Part shown: in pieces, positions 59,216-64,000 of the stretch
Layout: every line of letters starts with the position of its first letter
Numbering within the stretch: position 1 is the first letter of the stretch
The notes under the pieces: model-generated
What the model saw: the letters and a program-made list of their open reading frames with translations, nothing else
Databases searched by the model: none
Told to the model about the DNA's origin: nothing
Made by a program: the position numbers and the translations under genes
NCBI RefSeq assembly: GCF_947499295.1
Contig: NZ_CANMNP010000006.1
Location: forward strand, 186,001 to 250,000
From: an uncultured Roseibium sp.
Lineage (GTDB): Bacteria > Pseudomonadota > Alphaproteobacteria > Rhizobiales > Stappiaceae
Length of the DNA: 64,000 bases
Reading direction: 5' to 3'

Positions 59216-60363
59216 TGGCTGTCCTTTCGCCGCGGCAACCGGTCTCGCACCAACTGCACCCAGAACTCCGCACCGATGGGCAACAAGGCATCGTTGAAAT
59301 CATAATCGGAGGCGTGCAGAGGTTGACCGTTCGCGCCCGTCTCTCCGTTCCCCAATAACAGGAAGCAACCGGGAACAGCGGAGCAGAAATGCGCAAAGTC
59401 TTCCGAAAAACTCATCGGCTGCCGGTCTTCAACAACCTCGCATCCGGCCGCTCTTCCTGCGCGGTAGACTGCCTCCGTCGGCGCGTGTGCGTTGATTGTT
59501 TCGATGAATTCCGTAGCACAATCTACCGTCACCGACACTCCATGAGCCGCGCTCACACCCTCGGCGATCTGGCGCATGAACTTTTCCACGGCAGCCCGGT
59601 CCTGCGGCGACCTGGCTCTGTAGTCTCCTTTCAGGACAGCTTGGCCGGGAAGGACGTTGCGTTGTCCGTCCGTTAAAAATTCGGTGACGGAAACGACCGT
59701 TCCCGCTCCTGGAGGAAGCTTTCGGGAGACAATGCTCTGGAGGGCAAGAACAAGTTCAGCGGCGACCGTAATCGCATCAACGCCAGTATGCGGCATGGAT
59801 GCATGCCCGCCCTGACCAGTCACTTTGATCTCAAACAGTGTTTCGCTGTTGCAGATAATGCCTGTCCGGGTGGACACCTGGCCGGTTGGTGCACCTGGCA
59901 AATTGTGAATTGCATAAATCTCGTCGAGCGGGAATTGCTTCAACACGCCTTCATCGATCATTGCATTTGCGCCAAGACCAAGTTCTTCGTTGGGTTGGAA
60001 CAAAAACACGACAGTGCCTTCGAAATCCGGATCTTTGGCAAGCCGCTCTGCGGCACCCAAAAGCATGGTCATATGACCGTCATGACCGCAGGCGTGCATG
60101 ACACCGGGCGTTTCAGAGCGATGCCCGTGCGAAGAGGTTTCGGTAATAGGAAGTGCATCCATGTCCGCGCGTAATCCAATTGCCCGGTTGCCCTGGCCAC
60201 CGTGCAGGACGCCAACGACACCTGAGCCTTCATGCACGTCAATACCAAGCGCCCGCAGTTCGCGGGCGACTTCAAGTTTTGTTCGTTTTTCCTGGAAACC
60301 CAGCTCAGGGTTGCGGTGAAAATCCTGCCGTCGTGCCGTCAGGCGCTGTTCAAACGCTTGCAT
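59212..60363 (-). CDS. M20 family amidohydrolase (hippurate hydrolase-like)
   Basis: RQDFHRNPELGFQEKRT; IGLRADMDALPITE; VMHACGHDGHMTMLLGAAERL; GQGGHASMPHTGVD; MSFSEDFAHFCSAVPGCFLLLGNG. Confidence 0.92.
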   Translation of the reverse strand: MQAFEQRLTARRQDFHRNPELGFQEKRTKLEVARELRALGIDVHEGSGVVGVLHGGQGNRAIGLRADMDALPITETSSHGHRSETPGVMHACGHDGHMTMLLGAAERLAKDPDFEGTVVFLFQPNEELGLGANAMIDEGVLKQFPLDEIYAIHNLPGAPTGQVSTRTGIICNSETLFEIKVTGQGGHASMPHTGVDAITVAAELVLALQSIVSRKLPPGAGTVVSVTEFLTDGQRNVLPGQAVLKGDYRARSPQDRAAVEKFMRQIAEGVSAAHGVSVTVDCATEFIETINAHAPTEAVYRAGRAAGCEVVEDRQPMSFSEDFAHFCSAVPGCFLLLGNGETGANGQPLHASDYDFNDALLPIGAEFWVQLVRDRLPRRKDSQ

Positions 60364-60484
60364 GGGTATGCCTCCCGTTTCCTCAATTCTAACTACAATG
60401 TCTCAAGGGTCGGATGGCGTCGTTTTTTGATCATTTGCGATGAAAAACATTGAATAACTGGCAAAAGGCGATCAACTTCGGACA

Positions 60485-60934
60485 ATGGATGACAAGGATC
60501 TGGAAATACTGCGGCTTGTGCAAAGGGACGCGAGGTTGACGGCAGAAACAATCAGTCAGGACGTCGGGTTGTCCCCTGCGGCTGTGCAAAAGCGCCTGAA
60601 ACGGCTCCGAGAAAGCGGTGTGATCGAAAGGGATGTTTCAGTCCTGTCGCCGTCAAGGTTGGGGCGGGACATGACAATTATCGTTGACGTCATTCTTGAG
60701 CGTGAAAGCCGGCGTCATTTGGATGAGTTCAAGCGAAAAATGAAGAACGCCCAGTGTGTACAGCAATGCTACTACACTACAGGAGAGGCCGATTTTACGT
60801 TGATCCTGACGGTCCGGGACATCAAGGAATACGAGCAGTTCACACAGGACCATTTCTTTGATGAGTCCAATATCAGCCGCTTCAAGACCTCCGTTGTCAT
60901 GGACAGGGTCAAAGTATCTCTTGATGTGCTTTAG
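60485..60934 (+). CDS. Lrp/AsnC family transcriptional regulator (A)
   Basis: MDDKDLEILRLVQRDARLTAETISQDVGLSPAAVQKRLKRLRESGVIERDV; YYTTGEADFTLILTVRDIKEYEQF. Confidence 0.93.
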   Translation: MDDKDLEILRLVQRDARLTAETISQDVGLSPAAVQKRLKRLRESGVIERDVSVLSPSRLGRDMTIIVDVILERESRRHLDEFKRKMKNAQCVQQCYYTTGEADFTLILTVRDIKEYEQFTQDHFFDESNISRFKTSVVMDRVKVSLDVL

Positions 60935-60946
60935 GCTGCCATCCGG

Positions 60947-61411
60947 TTATATCGGCAAGGTCAATCCGACCTTGGTGCGCTCCATGGTAACGGACGTGCG
61001 AAAGCGTCTTACATTAGAGTTTTCAAAGAATAGCCGGTGCGTCAGCTCCTCAAAATCCTGCATGTCGCGCGCTGTGCAGATCAGGATAAAGTCTGCTTCG
61101 CCTGTCACGTAATAGCATTGCTGCACTTGTGGCTCGGAACGGGCAAGCTTGCGGAACATATCGAGCTGCTGAAGGCTTTCACGCTCCAGTTCCACCATCA
61201 CTATCAGTGTCATGCCGCAGTCCAGCTTCGATGCATCAAGAATGGCAACTTCCTGTTGAATGACGCCGCTGTCCTTCAGGCGCTTCTGCCTTCGTTGTAC
61301 TGACGGGACGGACAATCCGCATTCTTCAGCCAGGACTTCAAGTCCAATCCGACGGTCCTTTTGCATCAATCTCAGGATTGTTCGATCCGCATCGTCCAAA
61401 TTGTCAAGCAT
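60947..61411 (-). CDS. Lrp/AsnC family transcriptional regulator (B)
   Basis: LDDADRTILRLMQKDRRIGLEVLAEECGLSVPSVQRRQKRLKDSGVIQQEV; YYVTGEADFILICTARDMQDFEEL. Confidence 0.93.
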   Translation of the reverse strand: MLDNLDDADRTILRLMQKDRRIGLEVLAEECGLSVPSVQRRQKRLKDSGVIQQEVAILDASKLDCGMTLIVMVELERESLQQLDMFRKLARSEPQVQQCYYVTGEADFILICTARDMQDFEELTHRLFFENSNVRRFRTSVTMERTKVGLTLPI

Positions 61412-61512
61412 GATGCAAATTCTCTGGTTTGATTGTTTGAGCGGTAAATTTCGTCAAGCTTAAGCCAGAAATTGAAAAAATCAAATAATCCGAAAATGCT
61501 ACATCATGGAGC

Positions 61513-62562
61513 ATGAAACACACAGACATCCTCGATTTTTCTCCTGACTTCGAACAGGCGGTTGCTTTCTTCAAAGCACAGAAAAACTACGCCGTCTCAC
61601 CGATGCGGCGACTGCAGGGACCAGGCGGTTATTCCTTTCTGGCCAAAGACGAAACCACCCGAATGGGACTGGGTGCCTTCAAGGCGCTTGGCGCTCCTTA
61701 TGCCGTGGCCCGCCTCGTTGGAGAAGCCTGGTTTGCCAAAACCGGTGAGGCTTTAACACCGGCACGCTTCGTGGACGCCGATGTGCGTTCTATGGCCAAC
61801 ACGCTGACATTCGTCTGCGCAAGTGCGGGCAACCATGGGCTGGGCGTTGCAGCGGGTGCTCAATGGGTCAGTGCCAAGTCGCGTATTCATCTGGCAAGAA
61901 CCGTTCCGGCAAATTTTGCTGAGAGACTTCGTGCACTGGGCGCGGAGGTTGTGTGGTCCGGCGACGTTTATGACGAGAGCGTTGCGGCTGCGATTGACGA
62001 TGCTGCGCGGACCGGCGCAACACTACTGGCTGACGGTACCTGGCCCGGCTACACCGAGATCCCGAAATGGGTGATGGAAGGTTACTGCGTCATCGCTGAG
62101 GAATTGCGGGCGTCGTTCGAAGCATCGGGCGACTGGCCAAGTCATGTCTACCTCCAGGCTGGCGTTGGAGGTCTCGCAGCCGCGATGTCCCATATGATTC
62201 GCCTGAACTGGGCCGTCCAGCCGGAGCTGATCGTTGTTGAACCTGAGGCTGCAGCTTGTTTGAAGGCGAGTCATGACGCAGGCCGGCCCACTCGGTCTGA
62301 TGGGCCGGATTCCAACATGGGACGTCTGGACTGCAAAGAACCTTCAATCGTTGCCTGGCGCGTGCTTGAGCGCTGCAATGTGACCTATCAGACGCTTTCC
62401 GAAACAGATGGTTCCGCAGCGGCCGCGGCTATGACTAGGCTCGGCATAGCAACCACACCCTCAGGCGCAGCTGGGTTTGGCGCCTTGTGCACACAGCTCC
62501 CCGACCTAACAACCGGCGAGGACTTCTTACCCCTTGTCATAATCTCAGAGGGGCCCGCCTGA
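61513..62562 (+). CDS. Diaminopropionate ammonia-lyase-like PLP-dependent enzyme
   Basis: YSFLAKDETTRMGLGAFKALGAPYAVARL (Schiff-base Lys); FVCASAGNHGLGVAAGAQWVSAKSRIHLARTVPANFAERLRALGAEV; QAGVGGLAAAMSHMI. Confidence 0.85.
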   Translation: MKHTDILDFSPDFEQAVAFFKAQKNYAVSPMRRLQGPGGYSFLAKDETTRMGLGAFKALGAPYAVARLVGEAWFAKTGEALTPARFVDADVRSMANTLTFVCASAGNHGLGVAAGAQWVSAKSRIHLARTVPANFAERLRALGAEVVWSGDVYDESVAAAIDDAARTGATLLADGTWPGYTEIPKWVMEGYCVIAEELRASFEASGDWPSHVYLQAGVGGLAAAMSHMIRLNWAVQPELIVVEPEAAACLKASHDAGRPTRSDGPDSNMGRLDCKEPSIVAWRVLERCNVTYQTLSETDGSAAAAAMTRLGIATTPSGAAGFGALCTQLPDLTTGEDFLPLVIISEGPA

Positions 62563-62584
62563 GCGGGTCGTGAAAGGAAGCAAC

Positions 62585-63634
62585 ATGCAGAAATTATTCA
62601 CGAAATTAGTCATTCCAGCAGTGTTGGCGGTTGGCCTTGCGACCGGTGCCGGCGCTGAGACATGGAAGTTTGCCTCCGAGGAGGACAAAAACGATGTGCA
62701 GGACATTTTTGCAAAGAAATTTGCCGAGACGATCAAGGAAGAGTCGGGCGGCGATATCAAGGTCAGGATCTTCTATTACGGACAGTTGGGAACCGAAAAC
62801 GACATTGTTGAGCTGACAGCCAAAGGCGTCGTTCAATTTGTTTCAGTTGGCACCGGTCATTTGGGGTCCTACGTGCCAGAGGTACAGGCGCTCAGTGTTC
62901 CTTATGTCCTTGGAAGCGATGTGGATGTCATTCGCAAGGTCCTAACAGGCAGTGAAACAATCTACAACGACCTCAGCGACCGCTTCGAAAAGGTCAATCT
63001 GAAGCTATTGACTATGATTTCCGAAGGCGAAATGGCCTGGGGAGCCAACAAGGAAATTCGGAGCCCGGCGGATTTCGACGGACAGAAAATCCGGACCTTT
63101 ACGTCAACAATTCCGGTGGAAACCTACAAGGCCTTCGGGGCAACGCCGACACCGCTTTCCTGGGGTGAAGTCTACGGTGCTCTTCAGCTCAAAACCGTCG
63201 ATGGCATGGTCAACCCGATTTACTTTATCTACAATGCCAAGTGGCATGAAGTGCAGGACTATCTGATGTTTCCGGGGCAGCAGCCCTATGTCGGCACGGT
63301 CTCCACCAACAGCGAATGGTTCAACGGCCTGAGTGCTGAAAAGCAGGCCATGGTCCACAAGGCCATAGACGCTGCGGAGCAGGCAGCACACGACTATCAG
63401 CTCCAAATCAACAAGGAAAATATGGACAAAATCCTGGCAGAGCGCCCTGACCTCAAAGTTGTTGTGCTTAATGAAGAAGAGCGCGCGGTTTTCAAGGACC
63501 TCAGCACAGGCTTGCATGAAACCTACTACGCCGTCGTGGAAAACGCTTATGGCGAGGAGGAAAAGTCAGAGGCTCGAGATCGCGCCCAAAGAATTCTTGA
63601 AAACCTGATTCAAGAGGTGAAGGACGCCTCGTAG
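62585..63634 (+). CDS. TRAP transporter substrate-binding protein (DctP family)
   Basis: MQKLFTKLVIPAVLAVGLATGAGAETWKFASEEDKNDVQDIFAKKFAETIKEESGGDIKVRIFYYGQLGTENDIVELTAKGVVQFVSVG. Confidence 0.92.
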   Translation: MQKLFTKLVIPAVLAVGLATGAGAETWKFASEEDKNDVQDIFAKKFAETIKEESGGDIKVRIFYYGQLGTENDIVELTAKGVVQFVSVGTGHLGSYVPEVQALSVPYVLGSDVDVIRKVLTGSETIYNDLSDRFEKVNLKLLTMISEGEMAWGANKEIRSPADFDGQKIRTFTSTIPVETYKAFGATPTPLSWGEVYGALQLKTVDGMVNPIYFIYNAKWHEVQDYLMFPGQQPYVGTVSTNSEWFNGLSAEKQAMVHKAIDAAEQAAHDYQLQINKENMDKILAERPDLKVVVLNEEERAVFKDLSTGLHETYYAVVENAYGEEEKSEARDRAQRILENLIQEVKDAS

Positions 63635-63744
63635 GCCGGCAAGGAATGCGCGAATGGCGCGGGCGGAATTCCCGTGCCTTTTGCGTTCTATGCGCGAGGA
63701 GGGCGCGGCTGTGCCGATGAACGGCCAGCAGACGGGAGATGATA

Positions 63745-64000
63745 ATGAAAACGCTTCTCTTAACAGCAAACAGAGGCATTGAGTTCGCCGAAAAGGCAAT
63801 AATCATCACTTCAATATTGCTGATGATGGTGAACTCAACCGCCAACGCGATCGGTCGATATGTATTTGGACAAAGCCTGTTTTTCGCTGAAGAATTGAAC
63901 CAGTTTCTGATTGTGGGTGTCACATTCGTCGGTTTCGCCTATGCGGTCCGACGGGGACGAAACATTCGCATGACTGCCGTCTATGACGCGCTTTCACCGC
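63745..64000 (+). CDS. TRAP transporter small permease (DctQ family, partial)
   Basis: ATG 63745: MKTLLLTANRGIEFAEKAIIITSILLMMVNSTANAIGRYVFGQSLFFAEELNQFLIVGVTFVGFAYAVRRGRNIRM; runs off the window. Confidence 0.88.
   Translation, partial: MKTLLLTANRGIEFAEKAIIITSILLMMVNSTANAIGRYVFGQSLFFAEELNQFLIVGVTFVGFAYAVRRGRNIRMTAVYDALSP

Overview
64 kb window of a high-GC, probably alphaproteobacterial chromosome (taxon inferred from gene content only). No rRNA, tRNA, CRISPR array, prophage or transposase was recognised. From left to right: partial galE (-); an exported WD40 protein with about 15-17 repeats; a PCMT-like methyltransferase. Next is a tightly coupled seven-gene + strand operon (4422-13685): class I-like HMG-CoA reductase, UbiA-family prenyltransferase, rifampicin-phosphotransferase/PEP-synthase-like dikinase, DUF3419/BtaA-like aminocarboxypropyl transferase, dolichol/phytol-kinase-like membrane protein, GNAT-like protein and OleC-like AMP ligase. 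This operon is the best candidate for an undescribed system, probably making an isoprenoid-derived lipid or metabolite. It is followed by: a uronate/glycoside locus (uxuA, ABC importer, three Gfo/Idh/MocA oxidoreductases, GntR, GH2, LacI); a ribose-type ABC importer next to mtnK, mtnA, a SorC-type regulator and a class II aldolase, resembling the DHAP shunt for 5-methylthioribose/5-deoxyribose; an OYE-family oxidoreductase; a large RTX metzincin-like protein with striking upstream inverted repeats; a decayed chimeric MalF/MalG pseudogene; a selenium-binding-protein/methanethiol-oxidase-like gene with IclR and a glutathione-dependent formaldehyde dehydrogenase; a caspase-domain/Sel1 protein; a xylose-type ABC/GMC/ALDH/enolase-superfamily sugar oxidation locus; and an M24/M20/Asp-Glu racemase/diaminopropionate ammonia-lyase-like/TRAP locus with two Lrp regulators. 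Several perfect or near-perfect palindromes in divergent promoter regions are reported as candidate operators. All functional calls come from reading motifs in the translations; no database search was run.
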